This document shows positions 33,895 through 45,650 of a DNA stretch of 64,000 nucleotides, one piece after another. Each line of letters opens with the position of its first letter. Within the stretch, counting starts at the first letter, position 1. Source of the DNA: Lithobates sylvaticus (Eukaryota > Chordata > Amphibia > Anura > Ranidae). The notes under the pieces were generated by a model. That model was not told the DNA's origin, did no database searches, and worked only from the letters and a program-made list of their open reading frames with translations. Location of the stretch: the NCBI GenBank assembly GCA_028564925.1, contig CM053028.1, positions 361,021,802 through 361,085,801 of the forward strand. The letters run 5' to 3'. The translations under genes were made by a program, and so were the position numbers.

Positions 33895-34222
33895 CAAAGT
33901 TTTAAATTTAGAACCACTTTAACTCCGTGGGTTGATTAGCTGTCACTGCCCGTGGATTTGAAAGCCCTGCTCTTCTACTCTCTTTCCCTAAGGCTTCCAG
34001 GATGGGTCAGATCAATTCTGATTGGTCAAAGTAGTCATGTGCTGCTCTAAATTGATCTGATTGGTCCCAAAGGGCTTTCAAATCCCCTGGATTGCTGCAC
34101 TGGCTGCGTGCGCAGTGATGGCTAATCAGCCACAGAGGTAAGCGCAGTGGAGACCAAGGGAGTAGGAAGGGTGTAGGTTGTTTTTCACCTTTTCATTTTT
34201 TGTTGAAAAGTGAACTTTAACT
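33895..34222. mobile_element. Probable TTAA-type MITE, decayed
   Basis: The left 'ttagaaccactttaac' and right 'aaaagtgaactttaac' tips resemble TTAA MITE ends. The inner 'ggatttgaaagccctg' faces 'agggctttcaaatccc', and 'gatcaattctgattggtc' nearly repeats as 'gatctgattggtcc'. Confidence 0.5.
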
Positions 34223-34507
34223 TCTATTTAAACAAATTTAATATATCCTTTAGCACATTTTAAGCTGACGTTCCCTGTCTAGTGGATTTAAATCAGAAAA
34301 CTCAATAAAACTTTTGTGAAATATATGCTTCAATAGCTGCAAAGGATATAAATCCACTTGGGTGTCCACCCCTTCAATGACATCACCACTTTGCTGCACA
34401 TAACCAGTATAGAAAGCAGAGCTGTGGGTGGAACTTTTGGGTCTAATAGTATACATGTTGCTTGTACAGTAATAGAGTTCAGCTTTAACTGGTTTCTCTA
34501 AAAGTTG

Positions 34508-34624
34508 GGACCAGGGTTGCCAACCGTCGGTAAAACCACGGGCAGTTCTGTACAGACAGACAGACATGTAAAAATCACAGATTTTACAAACTGTGTGAAT
34601 TTACTGATGGTTGGCAACCCTGGT
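34508..34624. mobile_element. Miniature hAT-like element
   Basis: A hairpin of about 117 bp with ends CCAGGGTTGCCAACCGTCGG and the inverse of CCAGGGTTGCCAACCATCAG. Such termini are typical of hAT-type MITEs. 'gtaaaatctgtgatttttac'-like inner pairing is also seen. Confidence 0.8.
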
Positions 34625-37032
34625 TGGGCCTTGTCCATTCGTTTCTAAAAGATTGGTGGAATATGATTAAAGTATTTGAATAAACTAGTCTGAAATATGC
34701 TTTAGTGTGCTTTGCATGTACTGTGTGTTGTCATCGATCCCTTTCCATCTTCACACGTGCATTCTACATTGCTCATGACACACAATATAGTTTTTATATG
34801 ATGCATTTCTATATTGAGCAGCGAAGTGTAGAAGCCAATTGAATTATGACTGAATTTGTAAAATTGTAAGTAATTGTAAAGCCCTCTTATACTTCCCTCT
34901 GCAGACTGTTTAATACCACTCAAAATGACAAATACAATTTCTGATAGTGTTCAGTCTTCACCAGACTCCTGGTAATCTGGCACCATGTATTTGGAAAGGA
35001 TCATTTGGTAAAGTTGGACTGAGGCTCATTCACCCTGGCAGGCACCAATTCTGGTTTCTAATCAGTTTGTATATATTCACAAAACAACTAATTTGTTAGT
35101 GGGAAGTATTATCTACTATAGCCTGAGAACCACTGCACTGGCATGGAACAGGCTATTTTATAACAAACGCACAGCCACTTTGTTTTCCAAGAAAGGAATG
35201 TTGGAATTTCTGCATTAAATCTTTAATCATACATCAAAGACCATTAAACATGTATATTGTTTCTATGGTGAAACATTTGTGAGTCATTCTGAGATGCTAA
35301 TGTTCACCTAATCCTCAAACCTTTTGTCTCAGGCTGTCTTGAAAGACTTTCCCATGTGCAAAACATCGCTAGACATGAACATATATAGAAAATCAATCTA
35401 CATGGTCACATTTAGGAATATGTGTTCTAAAGAATAACAGGTGCATCGAAACCTAATAATAAACGAAAAGCCCAGTACATGCCTGTGGTGACTGCATGAT
35501 TATATAGTGACACTTTGATTAATTATATTGTATTTGCTACGTGGTGATTCTGCTTTCTGATCTAAGCTTGGTAAGAGAAAGCAGATGGCAATTTAGTGGT
35601 GCTCTGATTCACCTGTCTAGGAAAACTAGTATTACCCCAATGAAATTTCACATCTCCATGTTCTTGACTGGATAACTCGGTAAACTACTTATGAACAGGA
35701 AAAGATTTTTGGGTGTTTCAGGCAAATTCGATATTTTTTTTGTGTAGGAGCAAATTTTATTTCTTTGCCATATTTGAATAGTTTTCTGGACAGGGACCAG
35801 TTTCATTCTCTGCCTACCTCACTGTGCTGCTGTTTCTAGAATAACTGTTTACTGCTTCTGAACTACTTTATACGGTGTTGGCTGTACATATTGCCGTGTT
35901 ATAAATGCATAATGCACACTCTAGAATGGTTAGAAGAGGCCTGAAAATAGGCAGTGTGTCCTTTTTAAGTAGCTAGTTGCTTTCTTACCCTGATTAGTAT
36001 GTTGGTAAGTCTGTTAATTAAGCTGACCCCGCACAGCTTGAAGTTCAGCCAGTTCCTGTAAATCAGGAAAAGATTTGAGCCATGGATGGCCCTGCCAACG
36101 ACATTCAGCTCGACAAACTTTGATGGTGGAATCATAGGAGCCAAGCAGTAAAATGTCAACTAAACAGTGACTGCAGCCAGCAATGTTCAGGCTGAATGAG
36201 AGTTTTAGGTGTATGGCTACACCGGCCTACATTTGGTCAGATCTGGTCCACTAAACCAAAAAAAAAAAAAGAAGGATCTGTCGTCTTGGCAAATTGGATC
36301 AGAGGGCAATCAAGTGTAAACAGACAGTGGAGTCCGTTTAATGTCTGTCTGTATCCGCTCTGCATAAACTGAGCAGACACAGATGTCGCATATCTGATCT
36401 GCCCTGATCAGCAGGGGGCCAGTGGACAGATCCTGATCTCAACAGAGTTTGCCCTGTGTGAATTAGTATCGCAAGACCTTCTGTAGATGGTATATATGTA
36501 AATGAAAACTTGGAAAGTTTTGCAGTCATAAACCCTTTAAAGTTAAATGTTACTTTTACAGCCAAAGTAGAGTTTGTATGTTTTTCCACAAAAAAACAAC
36601 TATATTTATCAGTTTTTTTTAATGTTTAAGTTTAGTTTCATTTTATAGGAGTCTTTACTACTAGAGGTAGAAACCACTCGTAATCGTAGATTTTTTTTTT
36701 TTTTGTAAATCCTCTTTCAGGGCAGCTTATAAGAGAGGCTTTGTCTACCAAAAACAGAAAACGCAACACCTCATAGTAGAAAATGTAATTAGGCATTTGA
36801 TTGGCTGCAGTAGGCACCACCAGCTTTATTTTTATGCTATATATTGGCTCATATCTTGGAATATATTTTTGCACCATATAATTTATATATATTTACACTT
36901 TCAGTAATAATGGTCACCAGTTGAGAGAGAGTGTGAATCTTCCTACTGGAGATACATACAGCAATAAACACATGGCAGATGTTCTTATACCTCTCAATTC
37001 CATCCAAAAGTAAAAAAACTGCTTAAGTTAGT
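34625..37032. other. Intergenic sequence without recognised feature
   Basis: No gene, RNA or clear repeat family recognised on either strand. A poly-T-like stretch lies near 36690-36704. Confidence 0.45.
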
Positions 37033-37520
37033 CCAGTGTTTCTCAACATTTTTTTTTCAGTCAAGGTACCTTTTAAAATTCTCCACAATCTTGAGGGGCT
37101 CCATTTTAAAATTTCAAAAACCAAACGTTTTACATAATGCAGCCACATCCACACACGTAGGACAGCCAACCTCGGAGGTTATTTATTTTTCCAAAGCAAA
37201 TTTGCCTTTGCACACTGGTATTGACTAGTATTCCAATGTTTCTCTTCTCCCTCAGTTTCCCACCTAATATGATCATCATAGCTGATGGAGAGGGGCATAG
37301 GAGGATCAAACAAGGATGGATGCTTTGCAGGTGCCCGACGTTGTCCTTATCAACCAATGATGTTAATGATTGTTAGGATGCCGACAGCTAGAAGGTTGTA
37401 ATGATGCCTGTGGCTTTGTGTAATTAAAAGGTTGGCTTGATCTACCCACTGGCTTATATACAATTTTTTGTACAATTTCTAGGCATTTTGCCAAGGCACC
37501 CCTAAAGAAACCTGAAGGCA
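37033..37520. mobile_element. hAT-like remnant
   Basis: The left end CAGTGTTTCTCAACATTTTT followed by 'cagtcaaggtacc' is a common hAT terminus. The inner right part has 'gccaaggcacccctaaagaa', the expected inverse of 'aaggtacc', but no clean right end. Confidence 0.55.
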
Positions 37521-37730
37521 GGCTGAGTCCGGCTGAGTTTTTCTTTAAGTCTTTGATCCAACAGCTCATGAATGTTAAAATGGGCTTTTCGGAGTCATGT
37601 GGCCCTCTTGTTTTTATGACCCAGAATTACTTTAGAATTATACTGCTTTCAGCAATTACTATATTTTGGGTTTAACAGGCTTTTAGGAAATGCACCAACA
37701 TTCACCATTATAAACAAATTAATTTAAAGT

Positions 37731-37956
37731 TTAAAGTGGAAGTAAACCCCCCCTATCGTTTTCAGCCAAGGAAGCTGCCATCTTTGCCTCTGTTTAATCT
37801 TCAACTGCCACGGTGCTGCACATGTGATCCGTTATGACACCAGCCATTGGATGGTTTGACTGTTTGGTTGAGAGCACAGCCAATGTGCAGTTAGCATTCC
37901 CGGCATGCCTTTTTTTTTTTTAAACTGTTAAATCGATGGGTTTACTTCCGCTTTAA
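37731..37956. mobile_element. TTAA MITE, family C, copy 2
   Basis: Ends TTAAAGTGGAAGTAAACCCC and GGGTTTACTTCCGCTTTAA, with TTAA edges. The interior shares 'ctgccatctttgcctctgt', 'caatgg' and 'attcccggcatgcc' with copy 1 at 11420-11652, in the opposite orientation. Confidence 0.9.
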
Positions 37957-38547
37957 GCATTGGATCAGCTCAATTCTTTGGCCATCAAGACAACTTTAAT
38001 AGACTGTTCCTAAGATAACTATAATAACTATAAACTATAAATAACAACTATAATTGGAGTTGCTGATCCAGACAAATATGCAAATCAGGAAAGTCTGTAT
38101 GAAGTCAGAAGCCCATATTTGCGTTCTTTTTCATCAGAATTCAGCCACGTAATCCTTTGAATATTTTTAGGAAATGTTTTTCAATTCAATATGTCCCCGG
38201 TTTAGCTGGACACTCTGTAAATCAGCGATGGATGAGATAAGCATGTGTTTGTGTTCAGTTACACCAACTGGATCTCTATATAAGGGTCTGTTGTTTGTCA
38301 GATCAGTAATATCTTTGTGCTGTGTTGCTTGGAACACTTGATTAAATCCTTATGATATCCTTTTGATTGGAATGTACAAAGCTATTTAAGTAATTTTTTT
38401 CTGCCATGTTTCATTAAATATTGATTTGGAACAATTTCGGGTCATTTTACAACAAAAATTTGCTGACTTTAGTATTGTATAACTATCCCTTATTTTTAAT
38501 GTTTTATTAAAGCCCAACTCTAGCCCAAGTTTTTTTGCAGTTTGCTT
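37957..38547. other. Intergenic sequence without recognised feature
   Basis: AT-rich and unrecognised. Confidence 0.4.
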
Positions 38548-39075
38548 TTAAAGCAGTATTAAACCCTGAAAGAGCATTTATTATATTGCAGCTTGCCAAT
38601 TCTTAGATGTGATGGCTGCATTAGTTTTCTTTTTTTTAGACTTTCTTCTCCTTTCATCTGGTGATCTGACCAGTATGTCTGTTGTCTTTTTTTAAAAGAA
38701 GAAGCTCGCTTGCAGGGATACGACAAACCATTTACCACTGGCAGGGGTGTTTACAATGATCAGCTTTTATTTATTTGTTAAAACCTTTATCCCAGAAGGA
38801 ACAAAACTGTTGCTGTAACTGTTTATAAAGTGTTAGCTGAAATTTGGCTTCAATTTGTGGGTGTGTCTAAATCTTCTGGTACATCTAACACTCCCCTCCC
38901 CCAGACTGACAGTGCTGCTCCCTGTGCCACTTTCATCCAGAGTGGAAGGAACTCTAATACAGGAGGTGTGTTACTGGCAAGATCACCAGGGCAAAACAGT
39001 CTAAAAAAAGAAAACTAAAGATTGGTAAGCTGCAATATATTACATTTTTGGTTTTGGGTTTAATGCTGCTTTAAA
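38548..39075. mobile_element. TTAA fold-back MITE, family A, copy 2
   Basis: Left TTAAAGCAGTATTAAACCC and right GGGTTTAATGCTGCTTTAA are near-perfect inverses. The inverted ends extend about 90 bp through 'atattgcagcttgccaat' and 'gatgtgatggctgcattag' on the left side. Same family as 247-784. Confidence 0.88.
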
Positions 39076-39371
39076 GTATCCATCATTCTTCATAACTTCT
39101 GCCTGTTCTGAAGCTGCCCACCATCATACCCCTATTGCTGTCTGTATTCCTATTTGGAAAATGCATAATCTATATTTGTCCTACTGATCATGGGCATCAG
39201 CAGATAAGAAGGAAATACCCCCAAGGAGATTGTGACTTTAAGGGCAACAATATACAAATATATCAAAAAATGATTTATTCCAAAAATTGTATACAAGTTT
39301 ATATAATTTTACAGTTTTCAAACCAATAAAAACATTGATGACTGTGGTAATAGAGTCCCATGTGAAGTCCA

Positions 39372-39424
39372 GAGAGCCTGACCCATTTCAGGACCAGATA
39401 TGTCCCTTCGTCAGGGGCACTTGT
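39372..39424 (-). ncRNA. Hammerhead ribozyme core (PLE 3' terminal region)
   Basis: On the minus strand: CTGACGA (39408-39414), a stem II of about 5 bp (GGGAC with GUCCU, loop around 'atatctg'), GAAA (39386-39389), then GUC (39380-39382). Flanking GCC and GGC can form stem I with one mismatch. All invariant core bases are present. Type I hammerheads with very short stem III are known from the terminal repeats of PLEs. Confidence 0.75.
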
Positions 39425-39808
39425 CAGGCAGGAGATCATACTATATAACAAAATTCTAAATACATTGATTAATAACACAAAATAAGTTACATGGTTATTT
39501 ACAAAAATAGAACATACAGCATAGCAGTTGTGTAGAAAACATACCCATAGCAGTTATTGCGGATAGTCACTGCTAGACCAGTGGCGAATTGGAAACCATG
39601 AACAGGCACTTGCGTCAACAGACAGTTATATCGGATGGGTCCCTGCTCATCCACACAAATCATCCAAATGGCACCAAAGGGAGGGAAGGGGGCTCTTTGC
39701 ATCAATGAGTATAGTTCCTCAATCTTCCTATAATTTCTCCTCAACATGATCTATTGGTTTTATTTCAACTATTAAACCAAATCACCTCATGTCTGGAGGA
39801 TAACTCCT

Positions 39809-40207
39809 TTTAGGGCCGGTTCAGACTGCTGCGGTGCGGGAACGCTGCGAATCCACTGCGGGTTCCCGCACCGCATGTCTCCCGCCGGCAGTTCACTCTG
39901 CCCTATGCGAGCTGCTGGGAGTGTCAGTGAAATGTTAATGACACCCCCATAGCAGCTCGCATATCGCAGTGCGATCTGCAAACTCGGACAGGAATTGGAT
40001 CGCATGGTGAGAACACCATGCGATCCGATTCTGCAACGTACCGAAAAAAAGGGTCCTGTGCGAGTTTGGGCCGAATGCGATGCGAATTCAGCCATACTAT
40101 CTGTATGGCTGAATTTGCATCGCACAGAGATGGCATATGATTTGAACTGCAGTGCGGTGCGAATCATATGCGATCTCCCGCACCGCAGCAGTCTGAACCG
40201 GGCCTTA
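39809..40207. mobile_element. GGTTCAGACTGCTGCGG-type MITE inside the PLE
   Basis: Left TTTAGGGCCGGTTCAGACTG and right CAGTCTGAACCGGGCCTTAA are inverses. The arms include 'tgcggtgcgggaa' and 'atgcgatc' motifs and dominate the element, so nearly all of it is a hairpin. The 161-residue frame across it is a chance product. Confidence 0.85.
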
Positions 40208-41469
40208 AACAGACATGGATGCATAGAAGAGAGATATATATGCACAAGGACATAATACCGAAAAGAGTCCATCTCCTACCTCCACATAGTTTTTATCCAA
40301 GTGGAGCAAGATATTGCAAGGTGTAGCCACGGCCAAAAACATACACAAAAGCGTCACTCATCTAGTTTGTTCATTTACGGCTTGAAGATGGATCTAATAA
40401 AGATAGCAGAGGGAATTTCTAATAAGGACCATACATATCTCTTAATGAATTCATATCAAGAGGAAAGTTTTCCCCTCCAGAAACCATACACTCACTATGC
40501 ATAGAGTGAGGTATATATACAAAAAGAGGAAAAAGGCTCCTAGAGCCAAAGCATACCTTCACAAATATATCTTCCCATAGCCGTCCATGTCAGTAGAATG
40601 CATGCCCGTATCCGCCATCTAGACAGTGACAGAGCAAATGCATCTACTGCTGGCTTTTAAAATAAGCTGGGAGCGTGCGTGACGTTATCACGCACAGCGT
40701 CGAGTGGTTACCGTGTCAGGCGCCGCATCAATAGTGGCGCACTACCATTCGTTAAGTGCGCGTGTGCTGGATTGCGTGACGGGGAATCGATGCTTAACGG
40801 TTGCGTAGCAACCATAAACAGCGGAGCCGTGGCTACAGAGTTCAAGGGACCTAAGAGGTATATGTCTTGTAGTTTTAAAGTTGTAAATAAGGGATAAAAA
40901 ATTACTTATTATCCATCAGCCATATATACAAGCAATGCCCTACATTTACCAGAGTTACCAAAGAGAACCCTGGGCAGATGCTGCAAGGGCACCCCCCCAC
41001 AGAAAGGAGGCTCTGCAAAGACTGCGTCCTGCAGGCAATACACACCGATGCAACAACGAGGCCCAAGGGGTGGGCATAAAACCGGGGCACCATCCTTTAC
41101 ATGTTGCCACAGGCATAAACGTCCGCTCCCGGACCGCTAAAACTGGCTGCCAGAGTATGGGAGGCCTGCGTGCACCGGGCGGGATGAGAGAGGATCCACC
41201 CAAGCTGGTGTTACACACATCCATGGTCATCACCACTGGTCCACACAGAACACCACGATCAGGCAAAGAAATAGGGTAACCAAGCCACAGACATATATGC
41301 AGGTAACAGAATCAATAGTATAACAGATCACATTGCTTACAATTACATCTAAACATTGTTAACCATATATTATCCAAAAGCCACACAGGGGTTGTACTGT
41401 TAACACCCCACCTTAACCTAGCAATAGATGGTACAGGCCAGAACATACGCTAAGGGACATGGGTCATAT
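40208..41469 (-). other. PLE 3' non-coding region
   Basis: It lies between the endonuclease remnant and the terminal ribozyme core. There is a CpG-rich patch at about 40670-40850 ('gcgtgacgttatcacgc', 'ggttgcgtagcaacc'). No separate element was recognised; some of this may be an unrelated insertion. Confidence 0.35.
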
Positions 41470-41983
41470 CTAAAAACATGGAAAATTATGAAAACATAAT
41501 GCATCATTCCTTTTCACATCCACCGGAGTAGTAACCATCAAGGAAGGGTCTAAAGCTGAGTTGTTCATTGAGTCTGGGGGGTGAGGTGGCCCCAAGGTCC
41601 GCAATCCAGCGTGGCTCCCGCTGGAGGAGGACCTTGTTCCAATCCCCACCCCTCGGACTCGATGCTTTTCGATGACATGTCTCCCCAAAGGGAGCTCCAG
41701 ATTAGCCACCCTCATTGAGGCTACATGTCTCGATGCTTTTTTGTATAATTTCAATTTAGTTTTGCCAACATAAAACTGTTGGCACTGGCATGTCAAGAGG
41801 TATACCACCCCCTCAGTCTTGCAATTGAAGAAATGGTAATGTTTGTACGGTCGTCTATTGGGAAGTACTATATTTTGTCTGATGTCCATATATTGGCATG
41901 TGGGACATCCACCATATGTGAATGTACCCATTCTCTTACAGGGACCCCTGCGAAATTCACCTACGTACTCACTCTGGACCAAT
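41470..41983 (-). pseudogene. GIY-YIG endonuclease region of the PLE
   Basis: In PLEs this C-terminal nuclease nicks the target for retrotransposition. Seen here: a Cys-containing lead FTYGGCPTCQYMD, then the catalytic module in the form VVYLLTCQCQQFYVGKTKL. 'VVYLL' and 'FYVGKT' correspond to the GIY and YIG motifs, followed by basic residues and LPLGRHVIEKH. The order matches animal PLEs downstream of the RT. It belongs to a broken copy. Confidence 0.88.
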
Positions 41984-42402
41984 TGGTTCTTAAGTGAGGA
42001 GGACTGGCGCTATGTAATTGCTGGTCTCTGCGATATATGTGGACTCAGCAGGGGATCCGTACACAAGAGATGCCAAAACCTACCAATGATTTTCCTAACT
42101 GCTTTGTGTTGGTTGTTATACTTGGTGATAACTCTGACCTGCATATCCCACTTTTTTTCTTTTTTGCTGAATAGCAATTGTCTTGAATGTCCATTGGCCC
42201 GTTTAAAGGCCTTTTTTAGAGAAGAACGCCTATCCCTATCCCTCAAGGCACCAGCTTCCTGTATGAATAAATCTTGATCAGAACAATTCCGCTTGAGCCT
42301 AAGATAATGGCTATACGGGATTGAACGTAGAAGAGGCTGCGGGTGTGAACTGGAGGCATGTAAAACCGTATTACCTGCTGTAGGTTTACGACAGAGCCCG
42401 CT

Positions 42403-43957
42403 TTACAGGCTTCCATAGTTTTTGGTTATAGTAACATCCAAGAACGTTATACTAGTTTCACTGTGTGTTACAGTGAACTTTAGATTGAATTCATTCAGGT
42501 TCATCACAGAGATACACTCCTCCAGTTCAACCATGGAACCCTCCCATAACAGTAGGATATCATCTATGTAGTGGAACCAAGCCACTACATGATGAGTGAG
42601 GTGCTTAGATGATTCATCCGCTAAAAAAGACTGCTCCCACTCCCCCAGGTACAGGTTGGAGTACGATGGGGCACAAGAAGTCCCCATCACCATCATGTAA
42701 GTAACTGAGTTAAAATAAACGGAGTTACTTAACGCAGTTACTTTAGAGGGTAACAAGTAATCTAACTGATTACTTTTCCCCTCATGGTAACGCAGTTCCC
42801 ATTACTTGGGTGGAGTTACCCCAATTACATCTACCGCCACTAGATAGCAGTACTGTAATTCTGGTGTCCTGCCGAAAAAGTTCCCCCGCCAGATAAGGAC
42901 CCCCTGTACTGCGCAGGCGTATCGCTTGCGCAGTACGAAGGACTATGGAGCTTACGAAAATTGCCGAACCTAAACCGCGCTGAGTGAACTCTACACCGCG
43001 CAGGCGCAGTTAACATGTAATTGTACAAGGTGATGGCGCACACTCCCGATGCTCGTGCTACTCTGCAAGGGGCGTCTATCGTGTAACTAAGGGGCGGGTC
43101 TAGTATTACTGTAACCATTTATTATTATTGTTATATATCGAGCTCTGCCCATTAATTTAACATTTGCCCTCTTCTGTAGCCATCTGCCCCTTACACGATA
43201 TAATAATAATAATAGACATGCCCCTTGCTTACACGCTATGCCCCTTGGTTAGAGTAATAATAGAGCAGCCCCTTGGTTACACGATATATTACAATAATAA
43301 TAAATGCGCCCCTTGCTTACAGTAATACTAGACCCGCCCCTTAGTTAAACGCATAGAATATTAAAAAAAATCAGTTACTTTGTAACTAATTACTTTGCCA
43401 ATGTAGTAACTGAGTTACTAACGCAATTACTTTTTGGGAGATGTAATTTGTAACTTAACTAATTACTTTTTTAAAGTAAGATGACCAACACTGATCACCA
43501 CCCCCTGCACCTGGAGGTAGTGGGAGCCGTCAAAAGAAAACACATTATGGAAGAGTATGAATTCCAATGCCATAATGATGAATTCATGCAAATTCTTATC
43601 ATCTCTGTATGTTTGTGAGATTACGTGTCTAATAGCCGCTAGTCCCAAATTGTGAGGAATAGAGCTATAAAGAGCTTCTATATCTATGGCAACCAATAAA
43701 GCATGTTGTGATACATGAAGGCCCTCCAGATTCTGTAGGAGATGTATCGTGTCTCGTACATAAGATGGTAGATTAATGACAAAGGGACTTAAAAATGTAT
43801 CCAAGTACAAACTCAAATTTTCGCTGATCGCACCATTACCCAATATTTCTGCTCTCCCCGGGGGTGATAATAAGTCCTTGTGGACCTTGGGTAGACAATA
43901 GAACGTGGGAATCATTGGGTATTTAATACGCAAGAGTTTCCACGTATCCTGGTCCAC
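42403..43957 (-). pseudogene. Penelope-type reverse transcriptase region, split by a hAT-like insertion
   Basis: The upstream piece (43957-43494) has YCLPKVHKDL, the YLDTFLSPF segment and VAIDIEALYSSIPH, the first catalytic Asp region. The downstream piece (42693-42403) has MGTSCAPSYSNLYLGEWE and the catalytic YIDDILLLW. These motifs and their order are those of PLE, telomerase-like RT. The 800-bp element at 42694-43493 lies between the pieces. It is part of a decayed element. Confidence 0.9.
42694..43493. mobile_element. hAT-like non-autonomous element (800 bp) inside the PLE RT
   Basis: Flanked by ATCACCAT (42686-42693) and ATCACCAC (43494-43501), 7 of 8 identical, fitting a hAT 8-bp duplication. 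The right end is the inverse of CAGTGTTGGTCATCTTACTT and the left begins CATGTAAGTAACTGAG. Both ends are dense in 'gtaactgagttac'-type motifs, a style I know from hAT-type MITEs of fish and amphibians. The interior has near-tandem 'gccccttggttacac' units with ATA/TAA runs. No transposase. Confidence 0.85.
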
Positions 43958-44507
43958 AATGCCTTGGGAAAATGCACCGTCAATAACTGCATAGATCTTT
44001 ACTTCAAACTTTTGAAATGCTCGCTCTCGAATGGTTTATACCAATCCTGATTAGATAGTATTCAATTGCACATCATTTTATACTGATCATTGGACATTAT
44101 AACAATGTTACCCCCTTTATCAGAAGGCTTGATTGTAAGGGAGTAACATTTCTTCAAATTTCCGAGAGTGAGCAGCTCTTGCTGAGTCAGATTCCCTGGG
44201 GATTTATGTTTTTTATTTTATTTATTTTTTATTTATTTATTTTTAATCTCCGCTGATACCGAGAGGGGGGAACTTATTAGATTTATTCTTCAATTTGACT
44301 GACTGGGGTGGTAGTACCTCTATGCTGACATGTTCCTGTAATAGAGCATCTAGATCTATTGTATCAATTAGATCCAAAGGATCCTGCTCATCTAATAAAG
44401 ACAGCAAGACATCAAGATCCTTGTCATGTTCTACAGTGCTCTTTATTTCCTTGTTTTTCCAGTAGAGACTTTTAAAGAGAACTTTACGTGCAAATAGATT
44501 AACATCC

Positions 44508-44809
44508 TTAAAGAGGAAGTAAAGCCTCCTCACAAAAAAAAAAAAAACTGAACCTGCAAGGCAAAGGCATAATGAGCTAGTATGCATAGCATACTAGCTC
44601 ATTATGAATAACTTACCTGAGAACGAAGCCCCCGAAGCAGTCCTCATCCACGACCTTCTCCGGCGTCATCAATACCGGAGTGCCTCTTTTTTTCTAAATA
44701 TCTCCTAAACCATGTAGGTTTAGGAGATATTTATTGGACCTACAGGTAAGCCTTAATCTAGGCTTACCTGTAGGCCAAAGTGGTTTGTAAGGGTTTACAA
44801 CCACTTTAA
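44508..44809. mobile_element. TTAA fold-back MITE, family B-like, inside the PLE
   Basis: Left TTAAAGAGGAAGTAAAGCC and right GGGTTTACAACCACTTTAA, with TTAA at both edges. Three internal perfect hairpins are visible, around 'atgctatgcat' (about 44581), 'ctcctaaaccatgtaggttt' and 'ggcttacctgtagg'. It has the same right terminus as 781-1248. Confidence 0.85.
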
Positions 44810-45116
44810 TTGCCTCAAAGGCATCAAGGTTGGAGTCCAGGCAAAAACTCAAAGCCTTGGATAGTAATATCTTTTCTTTAACTGTGTATAACCCGAAAGG
44901 TTAATAATATCCATATTGTTTGTATCCGTTTGATGACCATCAAACGGTGCCATCTCTATGCTTCTTGGGTTGGTATTGGGCCCTGTGGAAAAAAACAAGA
45001 GTTTACAGTTGATATCAAAACAGGAGGTGGAGAGGAAATCATTCAGTGGGGATGCTGGCTGATAACTAAGAGGGGATCTCCTCTCCCTTTCTGTTGTGTC
45101 CCTTGAAAAAGTGATA

Positions 45117-45650
45117 AATCAATGCGAGAGCTGTGCATCAATCTCCCTCTATGCACAGAACCCACTAACCCCCTAACACATACATTATTTTAGCTATGTA
45201 TAAATAAAAGTTATGTTGACAAAAAAATTATTGCACATGTTTTGTGCACGTTATTTTTTTATTACACTTTTTACACTCCTGACGAAGCCCTTTTATGGGT
45301 GAAACATGTTGAGTTTTGGGATTGGGGTGCTCACTTTTTGATGCGCTTTATATTCTCAGAAGATGCGGGCTAAAATTGAATAATAGTGTAGTGTGGAAGG
45401 CACCCATTAGTATAACAATTTTTTAGACCTAAGTAGGGGAATGTTTCTCTTCCATGGAAAACCTATTTTGAATGCTCCCACTAGATTTTTTTTTTTTAAC
45501 CTCTGCATCTACCTGCAAGTTCATGATTTTTACATTTTTTGCCAACATACGTTATTTTGGCTGTGTATAAATAAAAGTTATGTTATTGGGCTTAGTGCAT
45601 TCTGTGCATAGAGAGATTGACGCACAGCTCTCACATTGATTTTTCAGTTG
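45117..45650. repeat. PLE terminal region with direct and inverted copies around a ribozyme
   Basis: 'gtataaataaaagttatgtt' occurs directly repeated at about 45200 and 45563. 'tgtgcatcaatctccctcta' at about 45137 faces its near inverse 'tagagagattgacgcaca' at about 45620. The hammerhead core lies between them. PLEs are known to carry such terminal repeat-like ends. Confidence 0.7.
45275..45314 (+). ncRNA. Hammerhead ribozyme core (PLE 5' side, opposite strand to the coding region)
   Basis: ACTC (45275-45278), CTGACGA (45279-45285), stem II formed by AGCCC and UGGGU around UUUUA, GAAA (45301-45304), GUU (45308-45310), GAGT (45311-45314). ACTC and GAGT pair as stem I. All invariant bases are intact. 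The cleavage triplet would be GUU, which fits the NUH rule but is usually slower than GUC. Confidence 0.8.

Larger units (their letters stand above)
39240..45650 (-). mobile_element. Penelope-like element (PLE), decayed and carrying three insertions
   Basis: On the minus strand, in order: a terminal region with a hammerhead core (about 45117-45650, on the opposite strand), an N-terminal coding remnant (44587-44243, then a piece with SDKGGNIVIMSN near 44120), reverse transcriptase (about 43957-42403), linker, GIY-YIG endonuclease (about 41983-41530), and a 3' terminal region ending in a second hammerhead core near 39400. An RT plus GIY-YIG pair defines this class. Three younger elements sit inside: 44508-44809, 42694-43493 and 39809-40207. 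The copy is broken many times and looks old. The outer limits are approximate. Confidence 0.85.

Noticed and set aside
39787-40272. 161-residue minus-strand frame
   Set aside because: It spans the hairpin MITE at 39809-40207; the sequence is palindromic and non-coding.
40935-41279. Overlapping 114- and 103-residue frames
   Set aside because: They are in opposite strands of the same GC-rich PLE non-coding region and resemble nothing known.
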